Source: CAZCPB01 sp044223975 (GTDB taxonomy: Bacteria > Planctomycetota > Phycisphaerae > Phycisphaerales > UBA1924). Taken from it: a stretch of DNA of 64,000 bases. Position 1 is the first letter of the stretch, and the number at the start of each line of letters is the position of its first letter. The notes beneath the pieces are model-generated. The model searched no databases. It saw only the letters and a list, made by a program, of their open reading frames with translations, and was not told where the DNA came from. The stretch covers positions 62,001 through 126,000 of the forward strand of contig JBGALI010000015.1 of NCBI GenBank assembly GCA_044223975.1. Direction: 5' to 3'. A program made the translations under genes and the position numbers. Below, one piece after another: positions 24,532-33,390 of the stretch.

Positions 24532-26706
24532 CTACTTCTTCGCGCCTTCTCCGCCCGCGACCACCGCATCGATCTCATCCACCACCCCCGTCAACCCCGC
24601 GAACACCGCCAAGTACCGATCCTCCGCCGCCTCGATCTGCCGCCGGTCCTTGTCCTCGATCGCCCCGCGCAGCAGCGGCAGCATCCACGCCGCGTACCCC
24701 GAGTCGCGATCGGGCGCGCCGTACATGTTGCCGAACCACGGCCGGTCCGTCAGCGCCCCCGGCGCGAACCACGCGCGGTCGGCCTTCAGCAGCAGGTCGT
24801 TCACCTTCTCCAGCGTTTCCTTCGAGAGCTCCCCCGCGCCCTGGCGCTGCCGCACGCGCGCCATCACCTCGCGCCCGCGCTGGCCGAACTCAACCGCCGC
24901 GCCCTCCACCCGCGCCAGCTCCGGCGCCACATCGCGCGTGCTCTCCTTGCTGAACATGCCCAGCTCGCGCCCCCGCGCGGTCAGCGCCACCAACTGCCGC
25001 CGCGTCTCGGGCCCGTAATCGGCCGGGTCCAGCGGCACCAGCGGCGCGAACGCCAGGCGTGCCGCCACCGCCGCGGCTGCGCGGCTGACCATCAGCGCTG
25101 GTTCATAATCCTCGCCCACCACCTTGCGGTACCACGCCAGCGTGTCGTACGTGCTGTGGTACGAGTTCCCCGGCGAACCGCCCGCGCCCACCGCGCACAC
25201 CGGCACGCCCGCGTGGCACAAAAACCCGACGTGGTCCGATCCGCCGCCCATGTCCCCGAACTTCGGGCGATCCGGGAACACATCGTCCGCGCCCCGCCCT
25301 TTCCACACCTCGAACGCACTCTTCCCCGGCGTCCGCGCCTGCGCCACCCACGGCACGCTCGCCGCGATCGCGCCCCGCAGCGACGGCGACGCCGACGAGC
25401 CAAAGTCCAGGCCCATCGACGCCATGTCCATGTTCATGTACGACACGCCGCTGCGCGTCAAGAGCTCGCGGTTGGCCTCGACCCACTCCGACGAGCCCAT
25501 CAAGCCGAACTCCTCGCCGCCCCACGCGCAGAACACCAGCGTCCGCTTCGGCCTCACGCCTTCCTTGGCCATCGCCCCCAGCGCCCGGGCCGCCTCGACC
25601 ATCGCGATCTGCCCGCACAAGGGGTCTGCCGCGCCGCAGTTCCACGCATCGTGGTGGCACCCGATGATCACCATCTGGTCCGGCCGCTCGCTGCCGCGGA
25701 TGGTCGCGATCACGTTCGCGCTGGGCTTGACCGCGCGATCCTGCTTCACCATGAGCCGGACCTTGAGCTCGTCCCCGCCCGTGACGCGGTACGGCAGCGG
25801 CAGCCCGCCCTGCCACCCCGCGGGCACCGGCGCGCCCTTCATTCGCTTGAGTATCTCGAGCGCCGCGCCGTACCCGATCGGCTGCACCGGGATCCGCGGC
25901 AGCGCCACGTCCTTGGGGTCCAGCCGCGCAGCGTCCTTGGTCGCTTCTACGCCCGGCGTGAGCGGATCACCTCCGTACGACAGTGTGTTCAGCGATCCCC
26001 GCTCGATGCACGTGTCGTTCGAGAACCCGCCCTCGGGATAGACCAGGCCCTTCATGTACCCGCTGTCGGCCGGGTCGGTGTAGATCACCAGCCCCGCCGC
26101 GCCCGCCTCCTCGGCGAACTTGGCCTTGTACCCGCGGAAGCACCCGCCGTAGCGAGCCACCACGATCGCGCCCTTGACGTCAACGCCGAGCTCCGAGAGC
26201 TTCGCGAAGTCGGCCTTGGTTCCGTAGTTGGCGTACACGATCCGCGCCGTCACGTCGCCGTCGCCGCTGTAGGCGTTCCACCCCGGCGTCTGCGCCGGGT
26301 CCGACGCCGCGGGATCGTCGGCGAGGATGTTCTCCTTGAGGATCAGCGACTTCTGATCGGGAGCGGCGATCTCGAGCGCCGCCGCCGAGGGCAGGCACAG
26401 GTACCCCCAGAACTCGTGGCGCTTCACCTCGAGCCCCGCGTCGGCAAAGAGTTTTTCCAGCCGCTCGATGGTGCGGGCATCGCCCGGTGTGCCCGCGATG
26501 TGAGGCTCGGAGGCGAGCAGGTCGTGCGTCGCGCGAATCCCAGCCGCGCGGGGCCGCTCGACCGCCCCGGCCATCACCGCCGCGGCAGCCGCACGATCAC
26601 CCTTGGGCCATTCGACCATGCGTTCGGGATCAACGACCGGCTGCGCCATCGCTCCCGCGCACCACGCCGTGGCCAGCAATACCATGCCCGCGCCGAAGTG
26701 TCGCAT
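24532..26706 (-). CDS. Secreted M28-family zinc peptidase (glutamate carboxypeptidase II-like)
   Basis: This 724-residue exported protein has a signal peptide at residues 1-21 (HFGAGMVLLATAWCAGAMA, cleavage near AMA-QP). It has the M28B layout: a PA-type insert (VDVKGAIVVARYGGCFRGYK, GAAGLVIYTDPAD), then the co-catalytic zinc core with GCHHDAWNCGAADP, FCAWGGEEFGLMGS, NMDMASMG and SYHSTYDTLAWY, followed by a helical C-terminal domain like the transferrin-receptor dimerisation region. It likely trims peptides outside the inner membrane. GGGAGAG precedes the ATG at 26706. It is divergent from psuG (60 bp between starts). Confidence 0.93.
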   Translation of the reverse strand: MRHFGAGMVLLATAWCAGAMAQPVVDPERMVEWPKGDRAAAAAVMAGAVERPRAAGIRATHDLLASEPHIAGTPGDARTIERLEKLFADAGLEVKRHEFWGYLCLPSAAALEIAAPDQKSLILKENILADDPAASDPAQTPGWNAYSGDGDVTARIVYANYGTKADFAKLSELGVDVKGAIVVARYGGCFRGYKAKFAEEAGAAGLVIYTDPADSGYMKGLVYPEGGFSNDTCIERGSLNTLSYGGDPLTPGVEATKDAARLDPKDVALPRIPVQPIGYGAALEILKRMKGAPVPAGWQGGLPLPYRVTGGDELKVRLMVKQDRAVKPSANVIATIRGSERPDQMVIIGCHHDAWNCGAADPLCGQIAMVEAARALGAMAKEGVRPKRTLVFCAWGGEEFGLMGSSEWVEANRELLTRSGVSYMNMDMASMGLDFGSSASPSLRGAIAASVPWVAQARTPGKSAFEVWKGRGADDVFPDRPKFGDMGGGSDHVGFLCHAGVPVCAVGAGGSPGNSYHSTYDTLAWYRKVVGEDYEPALMVSRAAAAVAARLAFAPLVPLDPADYGPETRRQLVALTARGRELGMFSKESTRDVAPELARVEGAAVEFGQRGREVMARVRQRQGAGELSKETLEKVNDLLLKADRAWFAPGALTDRPWFGNMYGAPDRDSGYAAWMLPLLRGAIEDKDRRQIEAAEDRYLAVFAGLTGVVDEIDAVVAGGEGAKK

Positions 26707-26765
26707 GATCTCTCCCGAGTAGTGGGGGCCGGGCACGCCCGGCCGAGCGAGGGCAGAATAGCCGT

Positions 26766-27659
26766 ATGGACGAGAGCGCGAACACCATCCTGAACCGCGC
26801 GCGGGCCGGCTCGGTCGCTCTGGAGACGACGCTGCTCCTTCACGGCGTGCCGCGTCCGGACGCGCCCGGGCTGGCCAAGGAACTCGCGGACATCGTCCGT
26901 GCCGGCCGCGCTCACCCCGCGTATGTGGGCGTCTTCGCAGGGCGCCCCGTGGTCGGACTCAGCGACCGCGAGCTGGCCGAACTCTTGAACGCTCCCGCGG
27001 TTCCCAAGGCCAACACGGCGAACCTGGGTGTGCTGATGCACCGCCGGTCCCACGGCGCCACAACCGTCTCGACCACGATGGAGCTCGCCTCGCGCTCCGG
27101 CGTCCGCGTTTTCGCCACCGGCGGGCTCGGCGGCGTTCACCGCGACTTTGCCCGGCATTTCGACGTCAGCAGCGACCTTGCCGCGTTCACACGCTTCCCC
27201 ATCGCCGTCGTCGCCAGCGGCGTGAAGTCGATCCTGGACGTGCAGGCCACCCGCGAGATGCTCGAGTCCCTGGGCATCCCCGTCGTCGGGTACCAGACCG
27301 ACTCGTTCCCCGCGTTCTACCTGCGTCAGAGCGCCGCGCGCGTGGATGCTCGTTTCGACGATTCCGTCGACCTCGCACGGTTTATCGGCGCCGAGATGGC
27401 CCGGACCGGGCGCGGCGTGGTCGTGGCCAACCCGGTGCCCGCGCCCGACGAGATCGACGAGACCGACTGGCGTCGCTGGCTGGAGGCGGCTTCGCGCGAG
27501 GCCGAGGCCGGCGACGTGCACGGACGCGAACTCACGCCGTTCCTCCTCGCGCGCTTGCACGCGCTTTCGGGTGGCGCCACCCTTCGTACGAACATCTCCC
27601 TTATTCGTTCCAACACCGCACTTGCCGCCAGCCTTGCCGCGCAGATGGCCGGCTTGTGA
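26766..27659 (+). CDS. psuG: Pseudouridine-5'-phosphate glycosidase
   Basis: This 297-residue enzyme of the PsuG/IndA family splits pseudouridine 5'-phosphate into uracil and ribose 5-phosphate. Family landmarks are VALETTLLLHGVPRP (catalytic Glu20), KANTANLG, GATTVSTTM, FATGGLGGVHR, SGVKSILD (Schiff-base Lys154), GYQTDSFPAFY and the C-terminal NISLIRSNTALAA. Length is normal. The partner kinase psuK is not adjacent, so either pseudouridine phosphate is supplied by an unlinked kinase or the enzyme salvages phosphate from RNA turnover. It is divergent from the M28 peptidase gene. Confidence 0.95.
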   Translation: MDESANTILNRARAGSVALETTLLLHGVPRPDAPGLAKELADIVRAGRAHPAYVGVFAGRPVVGLSDRELAELLNAPAVPKANTANLGVLMHRRSHGATTVSTTMELASRSGVRVFATGGLGGVHRDFARHFDVSSDLAAFTRFPIAVVASGVKSILDVQATREMLESLGIPVVGYQTDSFPAFYLRQSAARVDARFDDSVDLARFIGAEMARTGRGVVVANPVPAPDEIDETDWRRWLEAASREAEAGDVHGRELTPFLLARLHALSGGATLRTNISLIRSNTALAASLAAQMAGL

Positions 27660-28053
27660 CTCCAGCCGTGGCGGGCCCCGCGGGCGGAATTGACAAAGCG
27701 GGGAAAACCCGACCTCCGACCGAATCGACGGGTTTTCTAGCCTGAATTCAAGGTAGTTCCCCGGTCCGCGCCCGCCGTTCGCGCAAACTTATTCACCCCC
27801 GGTCTGAGGATTTTCTTTTCCGTCCAAGGGTCATCTGATAAAGTCTGCTTCCTACGGGCGGTCAGGGTCCGATCGCCCCTTTTCAACAGTTGCTCCGCAC
27901 CGTACGAGAGCCAATCGCAGCGCCGCGTTCGCGAGCGATTCAGGATGCCGCAGACCTGGGAGGGTCGGGTATCGGCGCGAGCGGTGCCATCCTTGCAGGC
28001 ACGTCAATCTCGGTGGTCAGACAGTCAGCACATCAGCACCCAAGGAGTCGAGA
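27660..28053. other. 394-bp intergenic region: hairpin and upstream region of a secreted protein gene
   Basis: GAAAACCCG (27703-27711) pairs with CGGGTTTTC (27729-27737), a 9-bp stem with a 17-nt loop that probably terminates psuG. Bases 27780-27870 are AT-richer than their surroundings and likely carry the promoter of the gene at 28054, whose ribosome site AGGAG lies at about 28041. I see no gene in it. Confidence 0.55.
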
Positions 28054-30279
28054 ATGAAGTTTGCAACCTCTCTTGCGTCACTCGTGGCGGTGGCGGGGCT
28101 CGCCTGTACGGCGGTCGCCCAGGACAGCGTTTCGAGCAAGTACAACGGCACCCAGCAGTCCGGCCTCCCCGGCGACGGGCTCAGCCCGTGGAACACGGCC
28201 GCCGGGTACCAGGTCTCCAAGTACGCGGTCGACCTGACCCCGATCTACACCTCCTGCGGCACGCGCTTCGGCATCGCCCCCCTCATCAAGACGAGCAAGA
28301 CCGACTCCGCCCACTTCGGCAGCCTCAGCAGCGCCCAGGCGCTCAGCCAGACCACCCTCGCGGGAGTCGGGACCGCCTCGGCCACGTACTCCGAGTGGCT
28401 CGGCTACGCGGGCGCCGGCGTGCACCCCACCAACAACTTCGCCGGCACGCCCGTGACCCCGATCGCGTGGACGTCCTACCTCTTCAACCAGTTCGGCGCC
28501 GCGATCGCCGAGTTCTCCACCGACGACGGCCTCAAAAGCGTCAACAACATTCTCACCGCCGTCGTGAATTACGCCCCAGAGCGTCCCAACCGCATGTGGG
28601 TGACCCGCACCGTCGCCGCCGTCAACGAGGGCGCCTCGGGCGCCGGTGACAGCTCGCAGTTCGGCCTCGGCGGCATCGACTCCAGCGGCAACCTCTTCCT
28701 GCGTGCCGACAACTTCGGTTTGACGGGCCCGAACCCCGTCGCGGGCAACAACTACTACCGCGTGCGCTCCTTGAGCCGCAACCCCTCGAAGGTCGGCCTG
28801 ATCAGCTCCGTGCTCGCCAACGGCGATGCCGGCGCTACCGACGGCATCCTCCTGGGTTCGGCCACGACGCACAACACGCCCAATTGCCTGCCGTCGGACC
28901 TGGCCTCTCCGTTCACTACCGGGTCACTCGTCGGCGCCTACGGCCGGCTCCTGGGCAGCAACTTCCTCACCAACTACGTCTACGAGGACGGAACGACCGC
29001 CAATGCGCTCACCTCCACCACCGCCCACCGCGCGGGTACCGCCGATCATCGCGGCGGCGTCAACTTCAGCCAGGTAAACCTCTTCGGCGGCGTCGGCACC
29101 GCGGCCATCATCGGCAAGAGCACCACGTCGAGCGGTGACCCGGCCGGCCTCGTCTGCACCTGGGCCGTCAACGCCAACGGGTCGGTCGGTACGCAGTACA
29201 CGCTCGCCGTCCCCAACACCATCAGCGACGGCTGCTACACGTCTCCCAACGCGTGGGACGGCCTCAGCAACTACAGCAGCCAGGTCGCCGCCCGCGGCGG
29301 CAACGGCCAGATCGCTATCGGCAAGGACCAGGCCGGCAACGGCCTCCTCGCCGCCTTCGTCACCTCCAGCCGCACCAGCCTCATCAACCCCTTCAACGCC
29401 CTGGCGGTCTGCCGCTTCGACCCGGCCAACCCCGTCGGCACCGCGACCTGGAAGCTCGCGGCGTGGAACGACACGCCGAACTTCGGCGGCAAGAGCATCA
29501 AGGGTGACTACGGCCTGGACGGCATCCCCTTCACCAACGACACCGGCGAGTTCGACGGCGTGTGCGACGCCAACGACGCCCCGATCGGCCGCATGGCCAG
29601 CATGACCGAGCTGGGAATCGCCGGCATCCTCGGCCCCTCGATCTCCAACCCGGTCTTCGATTCGGTCGGGAACATCTGGTTCATCAGCGCCGTCGCCCTC
29701 AACAAGTCCTTCGGCACCGACTTCGACAGCGCCCTGCTCCGCGCCACCTACAACCCCTCGACCTTCTGCTACGACCTCGAGCTCGTCATGGAGCTCGGCG
29801 ACACCTTCAGCGGCGCCAACTCCGGCCTCCGCTACCAGATCCAGTTCATGGAGATCGCCGACAGCAACTCCATCTCCTCGGGCACCATGTGCTCCGGCAA
29901 CGGCACGCAGGGCGCCTGGAACAACCTCGACCCGACCAGCTTCGCCTCCACCTCCGACCCCCGCGCCCTGGGCGGGCTCGTCCTGGCGGCGAAGATCGTC
30001 TACGACGTCGACCAGGACAACGACTTCGACGACCCGACCCGCACCAACGGCGATCCCACGAGCCCCGACGAGGCCTACTACGCCCTCCTCTACATCGGCA
30101 ACACCTCGCACGGCTGCTTCTCCGACTACGACGGCAACGGCTTCGTCAACGGCGATGACTTCGACAACTTTACCGCCGCGTTCATCGCCGGCGACGGCGC
30201 CGCCGATGTTGACGGCAACGGCTTTGTCAACGGTGACGACTTCGACAGCTACACCGCGGCGTTCATTGCGGGCTGCTGA
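28054..30279 (+). CDS. Secreted protein with C-terminal GC-type dockerin-like tail, 741 aa
   Basis: This is an exported protein of unknown activity. The signal peptide is KFATSLASLVAVAGLACTAVA (residues 2-22, cleavage before QDS). The body is rich in Gly, Ser, Asn and Thr with beta-structure character and looks like a beta-propeller or adhesive domain; no enzyme motif was found. The last ~52 residues hold two EF-hand-like loops, DYDGNGFVNGDDFDNF and DVDGNGFVNGDDFDSY, each followed by TAAFIAG, and the protein ends Gly-Cys. The tail is shared with the products at 30437, 46365 and 51817. AGGAG precedes the ATG. A strong terminator follows (30308-30340). Confidence 0.88.
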   Translation: MKFATSLASLVAVAGLACTAVAQDSVSSKYNGTQQSGLPGDGLSPWNTAAGYQVSKYAVDLTPIYTSCGTRFGIAPLIKTSKTDSAHFGSLSSAQALSQTTLAGVGTASATYSEWLGYAGAGVHPTNNFAGTPVTPIAWTSYLFNQFGAAIAEFSTDDGLKSVNNILTAVVNYAPERPNRMWVTRTVAAVNEGASGAGDSSQFGLGGIDSSGNLFLRADNFGLTGPNPVAGNNYYRVRSLSRNPSKVGLISSVLANGDAGATDGILLGSATTHNTPNCLPSDLASPFTTGSLVGAYGRLLGSNFLTNYVYEDGTTANALTSTTAHRAGTADHRGGVNFSQVNLFGGVGTAAIIGKSTTSSGDPAGLVCTWAVNANGSVGTQYTLAVPNTISDGCYTSPNAWDGLSNYSSQVAARGGNGQIAIGKDQAGNGLLAAFVTSSRTSLINPFNALAVCRFDPANPVGTATWKLAAWNDTPNFGGKSIKGDYGLDGIPFTNDTGEFDGVCDANDAPIGRMASMTELGIAGILGPSISNPVFDSVGNIWFISAVALNKSFGTDFDSALLRATYNPSTFCYDLELVMELGDTFSGANSGLRYQIQFMEIADSNSISSGTMCSGNGTQGAWNNLDPTSFASTSDPRALGGLVLAAKIVYDVDQDNDFDDPTRTNGDPTSPDEAYYALLYIGNTSHGCFSDYDGNGFVNGDDFDNFTAAFIAGDGAADVDGNGFVNGDDFDSYTAAFIAGC

Positions 30280-30307
30280 TGTTCCGTCCTTAACCCTCTG
30301 ATTCTCG

Positions 30308-30340
30308 GGGCCCCGGAACGCCAGTTCCGGGGCCCTTTTT
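30308..30340 (+). terminator. Rho-independent terminator
   Basis: A 12-bp GC-rich stem (30308-30319 with 30324-30335) and 4-nt loop are followed by TTTTT. It closes the transcript of the secreted protein gene ending at 30279. Confidence 0.92.
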
Positions 30341-30436
30341 CCTTCCGCCGCGGGGCAAGAACCCCAGAGCCGCCCGATCGGCTCGGCCGCCGCGGAGCCG
30401 TCCGGTAGAATCGTGCTGACCGCTGGAGCCACCCGC

Positions 30437-32092
30437 ATGAACCGTTCCCGTGCCTTCATCGCCGCCGGCGCATCGGTCTTTGCCGCCGCCGCTACCGCCC
30501 ACGCCCAGTGGAACCCGTCGACCGGTCAGTGGCTCAAGACCGACTCGCGCGACCTGCGCGTCATGGTCTGGAACATCCACGATGAAGTCTGCTCCACCAA
30601 CACCAAGGCCGAGGGCCTCAACGGCTGGTGCGCTGCGGCACGGATCGTCGCTGCCATGCAGCCCGACGTGCTCGTCATGGAAGAAACCGGCGACAACTCC
30701 GGCAACGGCACCGGCTCGGGCGTCGACTCGGTCGCCACACTGACCACCACCCTGAATCTCTTCCTGCACGGCGGCACCGACACCTTCAACGGCAACGTCG
30801 CCGTCGGCGCGTTCGTCCAGAAGTACGCCGCGAGCTACGACCTGCCCTACGTCTACGTCAGCACCATCGACGACGGGTTCAACCGCAACATCATCATGTC
30901 GCGCTACCCGTTCACCGACCTCACCGGCGACACCAAGTCCGTCATCCCAAGCTTCACCATGCTCGCGGCGTCGTACGCGCCTGGCGGCACCGGGGGCATC
31001 CGCGGCTTCATCTTCGCAGAGATCGACCTCCCCAACGCCAGCTACGGCGGCAATTTCGTCATGGGCGGCGGTCACCTCCGCAGCGGCAGCGCCAGCAGCG
31101 ATCTCGCCGAGCGCCTCACCGCCGGCAAGAATATCGCCTACTTCATCGACTCCATGTTCAACGGCCTGGGCGGCGGTACGCCCGACCCCGCCAGCGTGGT
31201 CCTCGACAGCCCGGCCGCCACCCAGATCCTCAGCCCCCTCACCCCCGTCGTCTGGGGCGGCGACTTCAACGAGGACGAGGACACCAACGGACGCGACGGC
31301 CCCGCGATGTGGATGACCCGCGCCCTGACCGCCAGCCCGGGCGGCACCGACGGCACCGACCGCGACCGCTCCGATTCGACGTTCGATTCCTCGGTCGATC
31401 CCATCAACGGGAACGACAGCACTTTCGGCAGCTCGACCGGCCACAACAAGCTGGACTACATCTGCTGGCAGGACTCGATCGCCGTCGCCCGGCGCACGTT
31501 CACCTTCAACTCCACAAACTACGGCGCCGCCGCGCAGCCGCCCCAGCTCTCGGGCTACTCCGGCGGCGCGGCCCTCGCCAGCAGCACCGCGTCGGACCAC
31601 CGGCCGGTCATCGCCGATTTCATTCTGCCCCTGCCCGCGCCCGGCCCCTTCAACCTCACCACGCCCGACAACTTCTCCAACGGCGTGTCCCTGACGCCCA
31701 CGCTCGCGTGGACGGCCTCCAGCAACGCCGCCACCTACACCGTCAAGATCGCCGACAACCCCGCTCTCTCCAGCCCCATCCTGACCGCCTCGGGCATCGC
31801 GTCGACCTCGTACGTCGTTCCCGCCGCCACGCTCGTCAACTGCACCACGTACTACTGGGGCGTCACCGCGATCAATACCTCGGGGTCCGCCGCGTCCTCG
31901 CCCGCCTCGTTCGCTTTCAACACGTTCGCCCCCGCCGACTTCAACCACGACGGCTTCGTCACCGGCGACGACTTCGACGAGTTCGTGGCGCTCTTCGAAA
32001 TCGGCGACCCGGGCGCCGATTTCAACGGCGACACGTTCGTCAGCGGCGACGACTTCGACGATTTCACGTTCCACTTCATCGAAGGCTGCTGA
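30437..32092 (+). CDS. Secreted EEP-family nuclease/phosphatase with Fn3-like and GC-type dockerin-like domains
   Basis: This 551-residue protein has a signal peptide at 1-23 (ending AAATAHA-QW), then an endonuclease/exonuclease/phosphatase domain of about 350 residues: LRVMVWNIHDE, VLVMEETGD, RNIIMSRYP, VVWGGDFNEDE, HNKLDYICW and SDHRPVIADF. An Fn3-like module follows (TPTLAWTASSNAATYTVKIA), and the last ~52 residues are two EF-hand-like loops (DFNHDGFVTGDDFDEF and DFNGDTFVSGDDFDDF) ending Gly-Cys. It is probably an extracellular DNase or phosphoesterase held at the surface by the tail. ATG 30437 starts the signal peptide directly. It converges with the response regulator 8 bp downstream. 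Confidence 0.9.
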   Translation: MNRSRAFIAAGASVFAAAATAHAQWNPSTGQWLKTDSRDLRVMVWNIHDEVCSTNTKAEGLNGWCAAARIVAAMQPDVLVMEETGDNSGNGTGSGVDSVATLTTTLNLFLHGGTDTFNGNVAVGAFVQKYAASYDLPYVYVSTIDDGFNRNIIMSRYPFTDLTGDTKSVIPSFTMLAASYAPGGTGGIRGFIFAEIDLPNASYGGNFVMGGGHLRSGSASSDLAERLTAGKNIAYFIDSMFNGLGGGTPDPASVVLDSPAATQILSPLTPVVWGGDFNEDEDTNGRDGPAMWMTRALTASPGGTDGTDRDRSDSTFDSSVDPINGNDSTFGSSTGHNKLDYICWQDSIAVARRTFTFNSTNYGAAAQPPQLSGYSGGAALASSTASDHRPVIADFILPLPAPGPFNLTTPDNFSNGVSLTPTLAWTASSNAATYTVKIADNPALSSPILTASGIASTSYVVPAATLVNCTTYYWGVTAINTSGSAASSPASFAFNTFAPADFNHDGFVTGDDFDEFVALFEIGDPGADFNGDTFVSGDDFDDFTFHFIEGC

Positions 32093-32099
32093 AGCCGAG

Positions 32100-32621
32100 T
32101 TACCCGCGGCCCGGTGACCCGCCCTGCATCGCCCGCAGCTCGGCCAGCGTCTTGTTGAGCTGCTTCTGAAGCAGGCTCAGCCGGATCAGCGACCGCGCCC
32201 GCACGAGCAGCTCCGCGCGGTTCACCGGCTTGGTGAGAAAGTCATCCGCCCCCGAATCGACGGCACGCTCCACGTCGCCCACCTCGTTCAGCGCCGTCAC
32301 CATCACCACCGGGATGTCCCGCGTCGCCGGGTCCTTCTTCAGCCGCGCACACACCTGGAACCCGCTCATCCGCGGCATCATCACGTCCAGCAGGATCAGG
32401 TTCGGCCGCGACGCTTGCACCGCCTCCAGAGCCTGGATGCCGTCGGTCGCCGTCACCACGCGGCAGGGCAGTTCCTCGACGTACGCCGCCAGCAGCTCGA
32501 GATTCTGCTCGTTGTCGTCGACCAGCAGGATGCACGCGCCCGCAAGGTCGGTGTCGCCACCCGACGCCTCCGGTGCTCCCGGCGTGCCCGCAGGCGGCAG
32601 GTTTGTGGGTCCTATAGCCAT
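32100..32621 (-). CDS. Single-domain response regulator (CheY-like receiver)
   Basis: This 173-residue protein consists of a Pro/Gly/Ala-rich N-terminal tail of ~28 residues and one receiver domain: ILLVDDNEQN (acidic pocket), NLILLDVMMPRMSGF with the phospho-acceptor Asp, VVMVTALNE (Thr switch) and ADDFLTKPVNRAEL (Lys). A short C-terminal helix follows (SLLQKQLNKTLAELR). There is no output domain, so it works by protein contact. The VDDNEQNLELL form is usual in hybrid-kinase and c-di-GMP phosphorelays. No histidine kinase is adjacent. Confidence 0.93.
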   Translation of the reverse strand: MAIGPTNLPPAGTPGAPEASGGDTDLAGACILLVDDNEQNLELLAAYVEELPCRVVTATDGIQALEAVQASRPNLILLDVMMPRMSGFQVCARLKKDPATRDIPVVMVTALNEVGDVERAVDSGADDFLTKPVNRAELLVRARSLIRLSLLQKQLNKTLAELRAMQGGSPGRG

Positions 32622-32837
32622 GCCACGTTGCTCCCCGACCCCAGGATCCGAGGATCAGTGTACCCCCCGACGCCCCCCGGATGTGGATCGCCGAGCGCGG
32701 AAGGTCTAGGAATTTAAGGGTTTCGATCGTGCGTGCCGGGAAAGTCGCAGCGGCCAGGGCCGGTCGGGATCGCGCGAGCGAGCACCCCGGCGGCAAGACA
32801 GGGCCGCGCGCCTTCCCGGGCGAAGAAGTGATCCGCC

Positions 32838-33302
32838 ATGCCCGGAATGAACTACAAACCCGCGAGCGTCTGGGAGAACAAGTTTCGCACGCCCGCGCGC
32901 GAGGACCTGTTGGCCGGTCTCGCCAAGCCCCACGCCCAGCTGATCGAAATCGCCCGCCAGCGCCTGCGCGAGGTGCCGCGTGTCCGTGAAGAGCTGATCT
33001 GGCAGGGACTTCCGTGGCGCTGGACGCTCGCGTTCCGTCTGGAGGGCGAGTCGACGCGCCCGTGGGCGTACCTGGTCCCCGAGCCCGGCAAGCCGCGCCT
33101 GGTGCTCTCGCTCACGCTCGACGAACTCACCAAGGTTCCCGTCCGCAAGCTTTCCAAGCCCGCGCGCGACCCCCTGACGCACGGCGTCGAGGTCGACGGC
33201 GTCCACTGGGTCGAGTGGGAAATCACCAGCCGGGCGCTCCTCGACGAGGTCCTGGCCCTCGCGCTGGCCCGGCGTGCCACGCCGGTTCCCGCGGCCGATT
33301 GA
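32838..33302 (+). CDS. Conserved hypothetical protein, 154 aa
   Basis: This is an unrecognised small soluble protein. It has an N-terminal helical part (REDLLAGLAKPHAQLIEIAR), a central tryptophan-rich segment ELIWQGLPWRWTLAFRLE followed by RPWAYLVPEPGKPRLVLSLT, and a C-terminal VHWVEWEITSRALLDEVLAL. The layout recalls small YdhG/DUF1801-like alpha-beta folds, but this is a weak impression. It reads in the same direction as the PBP4-type gene at 33391 (88 bp apart) and may be its operon partner. No clear ribosome site precedes the ATG at 32838. Confidence 0.6.
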   Translation: MPGMNYKPASVWENKFRTPAREDLLAGLAKPHAQLIEIARQRLREVPRVREELIWQGLPWRWTLAFRLEGESTRPWAYLVPEPGKPRLVLSLTLDELTKVPVRKLSKPARDPLTHGVEVDGVHWVEWEITSRALLDEVLALALARRATPVPAAD

Positions 33303-33390
33303 ACGCGGCGCCGACGTGTGCAGCCGCGTGCCCCCGATCGCCGATTCACAAGGCGAAATCCAAAGCGTCACGCCTCGACGGAGGGCCGGT

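Noticed and set aside
27945..28649. 234-codon plus-strand frame ahead of and overlapping the secreted protein gene
   Set aside because: Out of frame with the clear signal-peptide gene at 28054 and rich in Arg/His; no independent support.
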